64,000 nt of DNA from Aalborgiella sp963841045. Lineage in GTDB: Bacteria > Pseudomonadota > Gammaproteobacteria > Burkholderiales > Burkholderiaceae_C. Every line of letters begins with the position of its first letter. Position 1 is the stretch's first letter. Shown here one piece after another: positions 36,704 through 46,279 of the stretch. The notes beneath the pieces were generated by a model that was given only the letters and a program-made list of their open reading frames with translations, ran no database searches and was not told the origin of the DNA. Both the position numbers and the translations under genes were made by a program. The stretch is from the NCBI GenBank assembly GCA_963841045.1, contig CAWJBD010000002.1:62001-126000 (forward strand), read 5' to 3'.

Positions 36704-37094
36704 TAGTATCGACCCACGACGGTAGATAGTTTTACCAATGACGGAGTCACCATCTTTTATCAACGCATCAACACGTCGAAAACTTGGATTCGGGGTGCAG
36801 TAACGTTCATGAACCAGGGAAATTCCGCCCACCTTGTTCGCATGAAAAAGTGCTGTTGCCTACATCCGGCATCGATTTAGATAATCGCACTTTGATGAGT
36901 TCGTTTTCTGCACAAATCTGACCAAAAGCACATCGACCAAACGTTGCGAATTGCTTAGCTAAGTTGTCTGTTGCTCGAATACCTGCTAAAAGCGCAACAC
37001 TAACAATGCCTAATGACACCAATACTTCAATCAGCGTGAAACCACGAGCACCGCGCGATCTGCGCTTATGACCCAAGTAACCAGCCAAACTCAA
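36703..37094 (-). CDS. gspI: Type II secretion minor pseudopilin GspI (several frameshifts)
   Basis: The N-terminal part reads RGARGFTLIEVLVSLGIVSVA (prepilin site), then ICAENELIKVRLSKSMPDVGNSTFSCEQGGRNF. The C-terminus must be assembled from two other frames: TPNPSFRRVDALIKDGD and then TPSLVKLSTVVGRY, whose TAA overlaps the gspJ ATG. At least three indels lie between 36740 and 36835. The apparent start is TTG at 37094, overlapping the gspH stop. Restored length is about 130 residues, normal for GspI. Confidence 0.85.
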
Positions 37095-37569
37095 TTTAAT
37101 CCCGCATCATTAGAAGCAGATTCTGAAATCGGATTGATGACGAATGGCCGTAAACCATCAGATGAAACGATGATGCTCCGTCCTGAATTTTTCAACTCAA
37201 TTTCTTGCTTGCTGAGAATTGGCTCTGGTCCTAATGTCAAAATCAACGAGGTATCTGCACTTGTTTCACTGTTTAGCCATTTTGTGGGGAATGAAATCAA
37301 ATCTTCATATGTGTCTGTGTTGGTATTTTTAATTTGAGGCAAGCCGTCAAATTTAAATCCGTCATCGGTAGCATGCCACGTGATAGATAACCCACTTGCT
37401 CGTGATTGTGCTCGCGCAGAATCCAAAAGAGCAGTTATACGCTGCGCCTCACGATCTAATTAGTCTGAGAAGAATCGGGTATAACTAATATAGCACCAGC
37501 GCTGACTATGGCGATGATGGCAATTACCACCATCAGCTCTAACAGCGTAAAGCCACGTATTTTTGGCAA
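37091..37569 (-). CDS. gspH: Type II secretion minor pseudopilin GspH (frameshift)
   Basis: The prepilin segment reads KIRGFTLLELMVVIAIIAIV in the frame entering from TTG 37569, then AILVIPDSSQTN. One missing T near 37458 shifts the frame, and the rest continues DREAQRITALLDSARAQSRASG, a typical GspH region, to the stop at 37091. No ATG is found in this frame, so the start is uncertain. Length is about 159 residues. The gene lies between gspG and gspI. Confidence 0.84.
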
Positions 37570-37601
37570 CGATCCATCGAGTTGGAGCAAACTGACCAAG
37601 A

Positions 37602-38063
37602 TTATTGCCAGGAACCAATATCCGCATTCTTGCCCTCACCACCTGTTGCGCCATCAGCACCGAAGGACATGACATCTACTTCGTTTTTGATACCTGGATT
37701 TAAATATTGATAAGGCCTTCCCCAGGGGTCATTAGGAAGCTTTTTAATGGTTTGTTTCCAATTCGGTACTGAATTACCAGTAGTGGGGCGCTCAACCAAT
37801 GCTTGGAGTCCTTGCTCGGTGCTTGGGTAGACTTGGTTGTCAAGTTTATAGCGATCTAACGCCTGTGCAATTGTGCTGACATCAACTTTCGCCGAAGTGC
37901 TTTTGCCTTCGTCGGCACTGTCCATTAGATTCGGTACGATCAGTGCAGCCATACCTGCAATAATCGCTAGAACAACCATTAACTCGATGAGAGTAAATCC
38001 TCGTTGAATTGTTTTTGGCGACTTAATGGACTTTTTAACTTTATCTGAACTTTCATCGAACAA
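37602..38063 (-). CDS. gspG: Type II secretion major pseudopilin GspG
   Basis: The 153-residue major pseudopilin. A short leader ends at the prepilin peptidase site QRG-FTLIELMVVLAIIAGMAAL. The mature protein shows ALDRYKLDNQVYPSTEQGLQAL, NDPWGRPYQYLNPG and the Ca-binding loop region EVDVMSFGADGATGGEGKNADIGSW, all hallmarks of GspG. It is the first gene of the minus-strand gsp operon and is divergent from gspC. No prepilin peptidase gene is in the window. Confidence 0.97.
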   Translation of the reverse strand: MFDESSDKVKKSIKSPKTIQRGFTLIELMVVLAIIAGMAALIVPNLMDSADEGKSTSAKVDVSTIAQALDRYKLDNQVYPSTEQGLQALVERPTTGNSVPNWKQTIKKLPNDPWGRPYQYLNPGIKNEVDVMSFGADGATGGEGKNADIGSWQ

Positions 38064-38128
38064 TGTCCTCTATATAAGTAGTGAATTGTCAAATTGACAG
38101 TTCCGATAGCTCATCATAATCGCAATAC

Positions 38129-38932
38129 ATGAATTCAACCTTATCTCAAATTGGATCTCAACAACCATCAATTCAGGCAATAAATGGCTTGTACGGCTGG
38201 TTACATTGACATTTGGATGTTCACACTTATATGTGTTGTCTATTGGGGAGTGAAGTTCACTAAATTGAACCAACGATTAGTGCCACTCCAACTGCAATAG
38301 TTCCCGCCAAAGTCGTGGAAACTCAAGCAGTCGCACAACTTTTGGGTACTGATGGAGCAATTGGTAGTAATCCAAGAAGCATGGTGGCAAATACAAGTTT
38401 TGTCTTGCATGGAGTTGCCAATACAAACACAGGAGGTGGAATTGCTTTGATTGCCGTTGACGGTAAACCAGCAAAACCATATCCGGTTGGAAGTCAAATA
38501 ACGGAGTTATGGAAACTTAAAACGTTGTCGCGTACAGGGGCTGTTTTAGTTGGTAGTAAATCAAATGCAGAAGAGATGTCGTTGATTTTACAACCTCGAC
38601 AACCGAATACAGGAATTGTTGTCAGTGCAAATTCTGCAATGACAAATACTATGAATAGTCCACGCATTCCGTTACCACAACGGAATAATGTTGCTGTGCC
38701 GAATAACCCAATTCCTGCTACACAGAATCAATCTTCAATTAACACTGGTGCAGCTGCGAGTTCTTCTGGATTGTTCTCTACTCAGGCAGCACGCGCAGTA
38801 AGCAAATATGCTACTCAAGAATCCACTACGACCCCAGTAGGATCCGTAGTGCAAGTTGAGGAATTGAATACATCCAATACCATTAATCGGACGCTTTCAA
38901 GTACTACTGCTGATACAACAAATTTGAAATAA
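38129..38932 (+). CDS. gspC: Type II secretion inner-membrane protein GspC (two frameshifts)
   Basis: GspC links the inner-membrane platform with the secretin. The gene can be put together from three frames: MNSTLSQIGSQQPSIQAING (from ATG 38129), the membrane helix FTLICVVYWGVKFTKLNQ, then ATPTAIVPAKVVETQAVAQLL. The third frame continues openly to 38932 and holds the HR domain: FVLHGVANTNTGGGIALIAV, DGKPAKPYPVGSQI. The last 110 residues are Ser/Thr/Asn/Gln-rich and low in complexity; no PDZ domain is present. Frame changes lie near 38200 and 38275. It is divergent from gspG with 65 bases between. Confidence 0.8.
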
Positions 38933-38938
38933 TTAAAT

Positions 38939-39784
38939 TCAAAACAGTTGGTAGCGTGTCTGTAACAATTGCTCCAAACCAAATTGCGATAATATTTCTC
39001 GCAAATGATTAGCAGCTGTACTCTTTTTGGCTCCCGTATATTTGGCCAGAATTAGCTCGTTTTTTAAGCTGTGTTCCCATCCTACAAGCTCCGTCACAGT
39101 GACATGATAGCCACAAGCTTCAAGATACAAACAACGCAAAACATTGGTAATTTGGCTTCCTAATTCTCTGGTATGTAAGGGGTGCCGCCAGAGTTCAGAA
39201 AGCGGTTTTTTGGCGATTTCTAAGCCACGTTTATTCCGCAAACAAGCAGCGATTTCTGCTTGACAGCAAGGCACCAGCACCATGTAATTAGCGGTTTTTT
39301 TAATCCCAAAATCTATTGCATCATCTGTTGCAGTATCACAAGCATGCAGCGCAGTAACGATATCTATATGAGCAGGAAGTTCATTGGCATGCAATGCTTG
39401 CGCAACCGAAAGGTTGATAAAAGACATGTTTTTAAATCCCAAACGCTGTGCTAATTCTTGGGATTTTTGTACCAAATCTAATCTTGTTTCAATGCCGTAA
39501 ATGTGGCCTTTCCGTTGTGTAGAGCTTGCATCTGGCCTTTGGTCATTAAAGAACAAATCATAGAGAATGAAACCCAAATAAGATTTACCCGCGCCATGAT
39601 CTGCCAAACTAATGGGATTGCCAGTTTGGCCTACTTCAAGCATCAGTTTTTCAATAAAACCGTATAGGTGATAGACCTGCTTTAATTTCCGTCGTGTGTC
39701 TTGGTTAAGTTTGCCTGTCTGCGCGTGAAGGATATGAAGCTTCTTTGAGAAGTTCAATGGATTGTCCCGCTCGTATTTCTGCAA
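38939..39784 (-). CDS. SAM-dependent methyltransferase (Methyltransf_32-like)
   Basis: A 281-residue class I methyltransferase. The SAM-binding motif I reads ISLADHGAGKSYLGFILYDLF near residue 59; later motifs are IYGIETRLDLVQKSQELAQRLG, DIVTALHACDTATDDAID and MVLVPCCQAEIAACL, the last two as in the Methyltransf_32 group. The start is TTG 39784. An upstream ATG (near 39811) gives a different frame (MKVTTAQHAV), so the true N-terminus may hold a frameshift. Substrate unknown. The 3' end is six bases from the gspC stop, tail to tail. Confidence 0.8.
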   Translation of the reverse strand: MQKYERDNPLNFSKKLHILHAQTGKLNQDTRRKLKQVYHLYGFIEKLMLEVGQTGNPISLADHGAGKSYLGFILYDLFFNDQRPDASSTQRKGHIYGIETRLDLVQKSQELAQRLGFKNMSFINLSVAQALHANELPAHIDIVTALHACDTATDDAIDFGIKKTANYMVLVPCCQAEIAACLRNKRGLEIAKKPLSELWRHPLHTRELGSQITNVLRCLYLEACGYHVTVTELVGWEHSLKNELILAKYTGAKKSTAANHLREILSQFGLEQLLQTRYQLF

Positions 39785-39871
39785 CAGCGTGTTGCGCAGT
39801 CGTTACTTTCATTGCGGTATTCGCATTAGGCTGCCTCATTATGCTTCGTGGTCGTCTCATGCAAGCCTAAG

Positions 39872-40410
39872 TTACGCCAACCTTCTAAACCTGATACGTC
39901 GCATGGTCTCCATATTGACTTGAAAAATAGATTCAGCATTCGGAATGGCTTGAATGGCGCGATCAATACTGGACTCTCTCAGTAGATGCAAAGTAGGGTA
40001 GGGTGCGCGGTTAGTGAAATTGGTGATATCGTCAGTTTCAGTACCGGCAAATTGATATTGCGGGTGCAGGTGGCAATTTGAAAAATACCTTCTAAATCGA
40101 GTTTTGTTAATAATTTATTAGCTTTATGTGCAAATTGATTGAATTCCAAAAAATCATGCAAACACATTGGCGCAATCAGCAATGTTGTATCAGTAATTGT
40201 TGGTGAAACGGAATTTAAATAGATTAATTCACTTTGTAAATCGGCTAGTAATTCAGATTCTGATTTTGCATCGCTGATCGCATAGCGGATTAAACTTTTC
40301 ACATGAACTGATTTGGCGAATGGACACAGATTTAAGCCAATCACCGCTCGTTCAAGCCACTGTTTACTATCCAAAAGGACTTGTGATGTTGAATCACTCG
40401 ATGGAATCAT
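39872..40410 (-). CDS. DUF1415 family protein (one frameshift)
   Basis: The N-terminal 115 residues show the DUF1415 pattern: WLERAVIGLNLCPFAKSVHV, LLIAPMCLHDFLEFNQFAHKAN, LEGIFQIAT. Near 40065 the frame changes and the conserved C-terminus continues HPQYQFAGTETDDITNFTNR, APYPTLHLLRESSIDRAI, to the stop at 39872. One indel restores a protein of about 179 residues. The family is widespread in Proteobacteria without known function; conserved Cys, His and Asp suggest an enzyme. It precedes the methyltransferase on the same strand and follows aroB. Confidence 0.84.
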
Positions 40411-40445
40411 AAGAGCCTAAATGATTTGACAAGGGATTCATTATT

Positions 40446-41561
40446 TCAACTACATAAAGTAATGACTTCGCGCACCATTTCATCTGGCGCACTTTGAATT
40501 GTGCATTGCCCTGGCTGCTTGATGAGCACAAATTGAATCTCGCCAGCTTCGGCTTTTTTATCAATTCGCATAAGCGATAAGTATCTATTTGCGCTGGCTT
40601 CTAATGTTGTTCCTAGTGTAGGTGCTACAACAGGCAAGCCAGCACGTTTGATGATTGTTGTTAATCGTGATACAAATGAATCATCGATATAGCCAAGTTG
40701 TCTAGATAAATTCGCTGCCATTACCATACCGCACCCAACAGCTTCTCCGTGCAGCCATTGACCATAGCCTAATCCTGTTTCAATTGCGTGTCCGAATGTG
40801 TGGCCAAAATTCAAAATGGCGCGGATACCTGATTCTCTCTCGTCTTGGCTGACAACTTGAGCCTTGATCTCACAACTACGTTTTATTGCGTACGCTAACG
40901 CATCAGCATCTTTTGCTAGCAATGCATCAATGTTTGATTCAAGCCAAGTTAGAAATTCCAGATCAGCTATTGGGCCGTATTTGATGACTTCTGCCAAACC
41001 GGCACTGAGTTCTCGCTGAGGTAATGTTCCAAAAGTATTGATGTCGCACAATACCAATTTAGGTTGGTAAAACGAGCCAATCATATTTTTGCCTAAAGGG
41101 TGATTGATGCCTGTTTTACCACCTACGGATGAGTCAACTTGGGCCAGTAACGTTGTTGGTACTTGAACAAATGGTATGCCCCTCATGTAACAAGAAGCAG
41201 CAAAACCAGTGATGTCACCGACAACTCCACCACCTAGTGCAAATAAAGTGGTTTTGCGATCACAGGCGAGTTTAAGTAATTCATCAAAAATAGAATTTCA
41301 AGGTCTCCCATGTCTTATATGACTCTCCATCTTGAATCACTATGGTGTGAATATCATGATATTTACTTTGCAAACATTTCTCTAGTTGGCTTGCATACAA
41401 AGGTGACACGGTTGTGTTGGTAACGATTACAGCACTGTTTGCATTGGGCAAGTTTCTTAAAGAGATTTGCATTATTTAAAAGGTCTTTTCCAATCTGAAT
41501 GTCGTAACTTCGAGCGTCTAAATATGATTGAGACTATTTGTGATGCTTGACTTTTATCCAT
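40446..41561 (-). CDS. aroB: 3-dehydroquinate synthase (three frameshifts)
   Basis: AroB makes 3-dehydroquinate, the second step of the shikimate pathway, using NAD and a divalent metal. Pieces in order: MDKSQASQIVSI from ATG 41561, DARSYDIQIGKDLLNNANLF, NSAVIVTNTTVSPLYASQLE, IQDGESYKTWETL, then FDELLKLACDRKTTLFALGG and the intact C-terminus RGIPFVQVPTTLLAQVDSSVGGKTGINH with GHTFGHAIETGLGYGQWLHGEAV (metal His). Indels lie near 41518, 41445 and 41288. Restored length is about 370 residues. aroB follows aroK with 26 bases between, the usual aroKB pair. Loss of AroB would cause aromatic auxotrophy, so sequence error is more likely than decay. Confidence 0.9.
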
Positions 41562-41587
41562 AACAGTATTTTAGAAGAGGCGTTGCA

Positions 41588-42123
41588 TTATTTTGGGATG
41601 ACACCCGCTAATTCGAGTTGCATAATGGTCATGTTAAGTAGGCTGGCTGATGAAGGGCGTGCGATATCAACTGTGAAGTGCGAAGCTTCTGTATACAAGG
41701 GTCTCGAATTTCAAATAATTCTCGTAACCTTTTTAATAAGTCATTCACCTGCAATAATGGACGCTTGGTATCGTGTTTCAATCGCCGATAAATCTCTTCA
41801 GGAGATGCTCTTAAATACACAACTGTGCATCTTTCATGCAGATTGTGTCTGTTTTGGGAACCGTGAGCACGCTGCCGCCTCCAGTAGAAATAACGCCGTG
41901 GTGTGAGGTTGTTAATTCGTCAAGTATAGACTGCTCATAGTCGCGAAAAGCATCCTCACCTTCGCGTTCGAAATATTCGCGAATTGTGCAACCTAGGCGT
42001 TGCTCAATAAGATGGTCTGTATCAACAAAAGGTAGCTGTAATCGTTTGGCGAGTTGGCGACCCAGTGTCGATTTTCCGCTTCCAGGTAAGCCAACAAGCG
42101 CTAATGCATATTTCTGATCCCAC
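41588..42123 (-). CDS. aroK: Shikimate kinase (at least two frameshifts)
   Basis: AroK phosphorylates shikimate with ATP. The first half reads ALALVGLPGSGKSTLGRQLA (Walker A), FVDTDHLIEQRLGCTIREYF (DTD) and GVISTGGGSVL. Near 41850 the frame changes to NRHNLHERCTVVYLRASPEE, then RRLKHDTKRPLLQV and LRELFEIRDP. Near 41709 it changes again to YTEASHFTVDIARPSSASLL and LELAGVIPK, ending at 41588. No ATG lies in the first frame; GTG 42123 behind an AGGAAGG box is the best start if one A is removed. Restored length is about 178 residues. It sits between pilQ and aroB. Confidence 0.88.
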
Positions 42124-42157
42124 GAGTGATAAAGTTACCTTCCTGAGCAGCGCTAGA

Positions 42158-44343
42158 TTAACGCGCTGCAGTGCGATCTGAAATCATTTTTGGTGTAATA
42201 AACACCAAAAGCTCACGTTTTTCAGATTTGCGTGTTTTTAGTTTTGAAACAGATTGCCCAATAATGGAACATCGCCTAAGACAGGGACTTTGGTTTCATC
42301 TGAAGTTTCTTCTAAAAGGAAGATGCCACCAATCACGACTGTGCCGCCATTTTCAACTAATACTTGAGTTTTGATGTGTTTTGTATTGATCGCAATTCCT
42401 TCAAGTAGTTTGGCCACGACTGTCTTTGTTGATATCTAAATCTAAAATGATGTTACCTTCAGGTGTAATTTGAGGGGTAACTTCAAGTTTTAAATTTGCT
42501 TTCGGAAATGCAAGCGAGGTGGCACCACTTGCAGAAGCTACTTGATAATGGTATTTCGGTTCCTTGCTCGATTAGCGCTTTAACCTGATCTGCGGTAACG
42601 ATACGTGGGCTTGCCACAACTTTGCCGTTTCCGTCAGATTCCAGAGCAGATAATTCCAAGTTCAAGAACCGTCCTGCAACACTACTAAATAGCGAAATAC
42701 CGATGCCTGCTGGGCTGTAACCGTTAAGACCTGCTGCTGCGAGGTTAATTAATTGCGTATTGATGCTACCTGTTGATTCGCCAGTAGTTGCAGAAACCGC
42801 ATCGTAGCTTCCGCCAAATGCAATCCTGTTGCCACCGTTAGCACCTTTAGTTAGTTGAGTATCCAGGCACACCACCACGTTGACCAGTTTGGTCGCTTCC
42901 ACCCCATTTGACACCCAATGATTTCCCAAAAGTATCTGCAGCTTCAACAATTCTCGCTTCAATTAATACTTGCCGAACGGCGATATCCAGTTTTGTAATC
43001 ATTTCCTGAACCTGAGCCAACTTAGATGGGACATCGGTTACAAAAAGTTGATTGGTTCTTGGCTCAGCAATGACGCTACCACGAGAAGAAAGTAGGCCTC
43101 GTGATGTCCCTCCTGCTGAACTGTTGCCAGTTGAGTTTGAGCTAGGTTGTAGCTGCAATGCGATGTCGGCGGCTTTTGTGTAATTCAACTGAAAGGATTG
43201 TGTCACCAATGGTTCAATATTTTGAATGGCAGCCTTAGCCTCAAAGTCCTGCTTTTCTTGTGCAGCCAATTCGTCTTTAGGGGCAATACGTAGCACATTC
43301 CCTGTTTTACGCATGCCAAGGTTTTTAGTTTGGAGAATAATATCCAAAGCTTGATCCCATGGAACATCTTTGAGTCGCAATGTCACAGCACCTGATACCG
43401 AGTCAGACGTGATGATGTTGAAATTTGTGAAATCGGCGATGACTTGCAAAAGCGAACGAACTTCGATGTTTTGAAAGTTCAACGACAACTTCTCACCCGT
43501 GTAGCCAATACCTTGTGTTAACTTTGCAGGGTCAACTTTTTGCTGACGGACTTCGACGACAAATTGATTATTAGCTTGATACGCGGAATGTTCCCAGTTA
43601 CCTTTTGGCTCTATCACCATTCGAACTCGGTCACCAGTTTGGAATGTTGAGATGAATTGAACAGGGGTACCATAATCCGTGACGTCAAGGCGTTTGCGTA
43701 ATCCTTCAGGCATTGTAGATTTTAAAAACTCAACGACCAATGTTTGCCCTTGTTGTTTGATATCGACGCCAACTTGATTGTTGGCTAAATCAACAACGAT
43801 TCGACCGGCATTATCCGCGCCACGTCGGAAATCAACATCCTTTATTGATAAGGTGTCCTCGCGATTTAAATTCTCTGCAAATGCAGTAGCAGGAGATGAA
43901 TTCGCACTGATAGCTGGCGCTTCAAGTAAAACAAGCAGTGATTTATCTTGAATTTGTGTTTTAAAGCTGACTGGCTGTTTTAGATTGAGCACAACACGAG
44001 TGCGTTCGCCAGCTTGTACAACATTTGCAGAACGGGTATTTCCTTGGCTCATGGAAATGGTTGAGGGTGTAACTCCACTGGCTACATTGGGGAAATCTAA
44101 TACGATGCGTGCCGGCGACTGTATTGCGAAACCTGTTGGAAGTGTGCTAATTGCTTGTGAAAATCCAATTTTGATGACTTCAACACCTGATTGTGTTGAT
44201 CCTGTGACGGATTCGATTGCATTTTGTGCGTGTGCGTGAATTGTTGAACACATCATGAAGCACAGCATTAACGCAGAATGGCGCATCAACATTTTGGCGT
44301 GTAGTTGGATATGTTTGATGAAATGGTTATTTAGTATGTTCAT
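42158..44343 (-). CDS. pilQ: Type IV pilus secretin PilQ (several frameshifts)
   Basis: PilQ is the outer-membrane channel for type IV pili and a homologue of GspD. The N-terminal 490 residues are intact: signal peptide ending ...HAHAQNA, two AMIN domains (SGVEVIKIGFSQAI; DNAGRIVVDLANNQVGVDI), the STN/N0 domain (LSLNFQNIEVRSLLQVIADF) and the secretin start. After QRGGVPGYST the frame changes (near 42860) to QLTKGANGGNRIAFGGSYDA and SLFSSVAGRFLNLELSAL. It changes again near 42545, 42415 and 42245, ending KSEKRELLVFITPKMISDRT at 42158. The restored length is near 728 residues. It is the last gene of the pil operon. Confidence 0.92.
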
Positions 44344-44903
44344 TTTTCATTGCCTTGCAATTGCAAGTTCGCTATTCGTTCAATCCATTCGCCTGCAGCG
44401 TCTTGTACTATTTCCCTGAGCACGATTTCTGAGTCTGTGATTTTGGTAATTCGGCCATAATTTTGACCAATGTAGTTGCCAACCTTCACTTGATAAAGTA
44501 ACTTGTCAACCTTCAATAAACCCACTTTGGATTTGTTTTTATCAATGCTGCCAACCATTGATATCGTATCAAGGGGCGCGCTCTCTAATGCTTCTTTTCG
44601 TCTAGAAAGTTCTGGCGAAAGCAGTGCCAAGCTTGTACTGGATTGCGTGGTGTCTCTCCGCAAAGCTTGCAATAGTTTTTGATTGTTAAACGGTGAAATT
44701 TCTGAAGCCTGGTCGTATGCTTGGGGAATAAACTTCTTTGGTTCAGAAACAGGCTTCACTTGCGCAACTGTGTTACCACGTTCAGCTACCATCCATTGTT
44801 TTAATTCATCATTTTTTGAATTAAAACAACCTGTTAAAGCAATCAGACTGAGGCAAGCAGCTATGCGGCTTGTAGAGATGTTGCTAAAAGTAGCGGGAAT
44901 CAT
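44340..44903 (-). CDS. pilP: Type IV pilus assembly lipoprotein PilP
   Basis: A 187-residue inner-membrane lipoprotein with lipobox ALTGC (Cys near residue 26). The C-terminal beta domain reads SMVGSIDKNKSKVGLLKVDKLLYQVKVGNYIGQNYGRI, the conserved PilP fold that touches PilQ. It overlaps pilQ and pilO by four bases each, so the operon is tightly coupled. The gene is intact. Confidence 0.95.
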   Translation of the reverse strand: MIPATFSNISTSRIAACLSLIALTGCFNSKNDELKQWMVAERGNTVAQVKPVSEPKKFIPQAYDQASEISPFNNQKLLQALRRDTTQSSTSLALLSPELSRRKEALESAPLDTISMVGSIDKNKSKVGLLKVDKLLYQVKVGNYIGQNYGRITKITDSEIVLREIVQDAAGEWIERIANLQLQGNEK

Positions 44904-45592
44904 GGCTTAGCTCCTGCAGTTTTGGCTTTATCCGCTTTCGCTTTTCTTTGGGCTGCAAGCTCCTCAGAGTCGAGGTAGCGGAAAGTATTCGTAGTGGCTT
45001 CCAAAGACAAAATGCCATCTCTGCCGGTAACTGGTGTCACACTCAGATTTGTTAAAGTCACAATTCGCGATAGATCTGCTACATCCGCGACGAATGAGCC
45101 AATATCATGGTACCCACCAGTCACTTTTACAGCGATAGGGAGTTCTGCGTAGTAGTCTTGAAGTTTGACCTGACCAGGTTTGAATAAATCAAATTGTAGC
45201 TTTCTACCAATTCCTGCTTGATTGATATCAGAAAGCAAGGCATCCATTTCTGCTTTACTGGGTAGTTGCTTCTCAAGTTCGGTAACATATTGCATAACTT
45301 GGGTACGTTGTTTCTTAAGCGCCTCAAGATTTGCTGCTTTGGCTAATTTTTTTGAGTATTCAGTACGCAAATCTGTCTCTTTTACTTCTTCGGCTAAAAG
45401 TGTATCTCTGGAATTTGTGAGCCAAAAAGCCCACAGCAAACCAACAATTGTCAAAGTTACCAGTGCATATGCAAAATATTTCGGTAGCGATTTCCATGAA
45501 CCAGGGTCGTTCAAATCTGTTCCCCGAAATTGGGACATGATCGATTCTTGTATTCTGGCTAAATCGAATTTTGTTGGTGTTGAGGTCGCCAT
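44900..45592 (-). CDS. pilO: Type IV pilus alignment protein PilO
   Basis: A 230-residue inner-membrane protein with one helix (FAYALVTLTIVGLLWAFWLT), a coiled-coil stretch (LAKAANLEALKKQRTQVMQYVTELEKQLPS) and a ferredoxin-like periplasmic domain (ELPIAVKVTGGYHDIGSFVADVADLSRIV). It pairs with PilN in the alignment complex. The gene is intact and overlaps pilP by four bases. Confidence 0.95.
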   Translation of the reverse strand: MATSTPTKFDLARIQESIMSQFRGTDLNDPGSWKSLPKYFAYALVTLTIVGLLWAFWLTNSRDTLLAEEVKETDLRTEYSKKLAKAANLEALKKQRTQVMQYVTELEKQLPSKAEMDALLSDINQAGIGRKLQFDLFKPGQVKLQDYYAELPIAVKVTGGYHDIGSFVADVADLSRIVTLTNLSVTPVTGRDGILSLEATTNTFRYLDSEELAAQRKAKADKAKTAGAKP

Positions 45593-45628
45593 AAATAATT
45601 GCGTAATTGTGCTTGAGTACTTAAGATA

Positions 45629-46279
45629 CTATTTCTTTACAGGCGAAGTAACAGGTGTTGAACTGGAAGTTGGAGTGGCTGTACCAGTATTGGCAGAAGT
45701 ATCGCTTTCTTTGTCTTTAGTTAGCTTTTTTAATTGCACACTCACTATAAAATTCGACACACGTCTTTGATCTTTTGCGCCAAGAGATGCTGAGCCCGCG
45801 ATGATCTCAACCAATTCTGGCTTGGTGACAAATGGACTGTTGTTTGACAGATTTCTCAGAAGTTCAGCAACACGTTCATTCGATTGGGCGGATCCTGTGA
45901 GGGTTACCAAAGAATTTACTTGCTTCATACCTTTGAGATATACGCCATCGGGAACTCGCTTTACTAGTTCATTCAACAGGTGGACTGGTAAATTGCGTTC
46001 AGCTTGCAGGTCTTCAACAGCGCCTTGCCTTGCACGCAAGTCAGCAATTTCTTGTTCTATCGATGCTACTTCTTTGATTTGTGCATTCAAACTGGCTATT
46101 TCAGAGCTTAGAACAATGTTCCTACCTTGTTGCTCAGTAATTTCAATTTGATACCAAACATAAATAAGTCCAGCAAGCAGACCACCTAATAGGGCGGAAG
46201 CGGCCAAAGAAACAAAGAATGATTCACGTCTTTTGACTTTTGCTATCTCGCGATGTGGCAACAGGTTAATCAATATCAC
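45629..46279 (-). CDS. pilN: Type IV pilus alignment protein PilN
   Basis: A 216-residue inner-membrane partner of PilO. The GTG at 46279 is preferred: it gives (M)ILINLLPHREIAKVKRRE, the conserved N-terminus that binds PilM, and overlaps the pilM stop (GTGA). A helix (FVSLAASALLGGLLAGLIYVW) and a coiled segment follow. The C-terminal tail is Thr/Ser-rich. Longer in-frame starts would extend into pilM. Confidence 0.95.
   Translation of the reverse strand: MILINLLPHREIAKVKRRESFFVSLAASALLGGLLAGLIYVWYQIEITEQQGRNIVLSSEIASLNAQIKEVASIEQEIADLRARQGAVEDLQAERNLPVHLLNELVKRVPDGVYLKGMKQVNSLVTLTGSAQSNERVAELLRNLSNNSPFVTKPELVEIIAGSASLGAKDQRRVSNFIVSVQLKKLTKDKESDTSANTGTATPTSSSTPVTSPVKK

Noticed and set aside
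40446..42123. aroB and aroK as true pseudogenes
   Set aside because: All conserved parts are present in order and only single-base shifts separate them. Both are needed for aromatic synthesis, so sequence error is the simpler reading.
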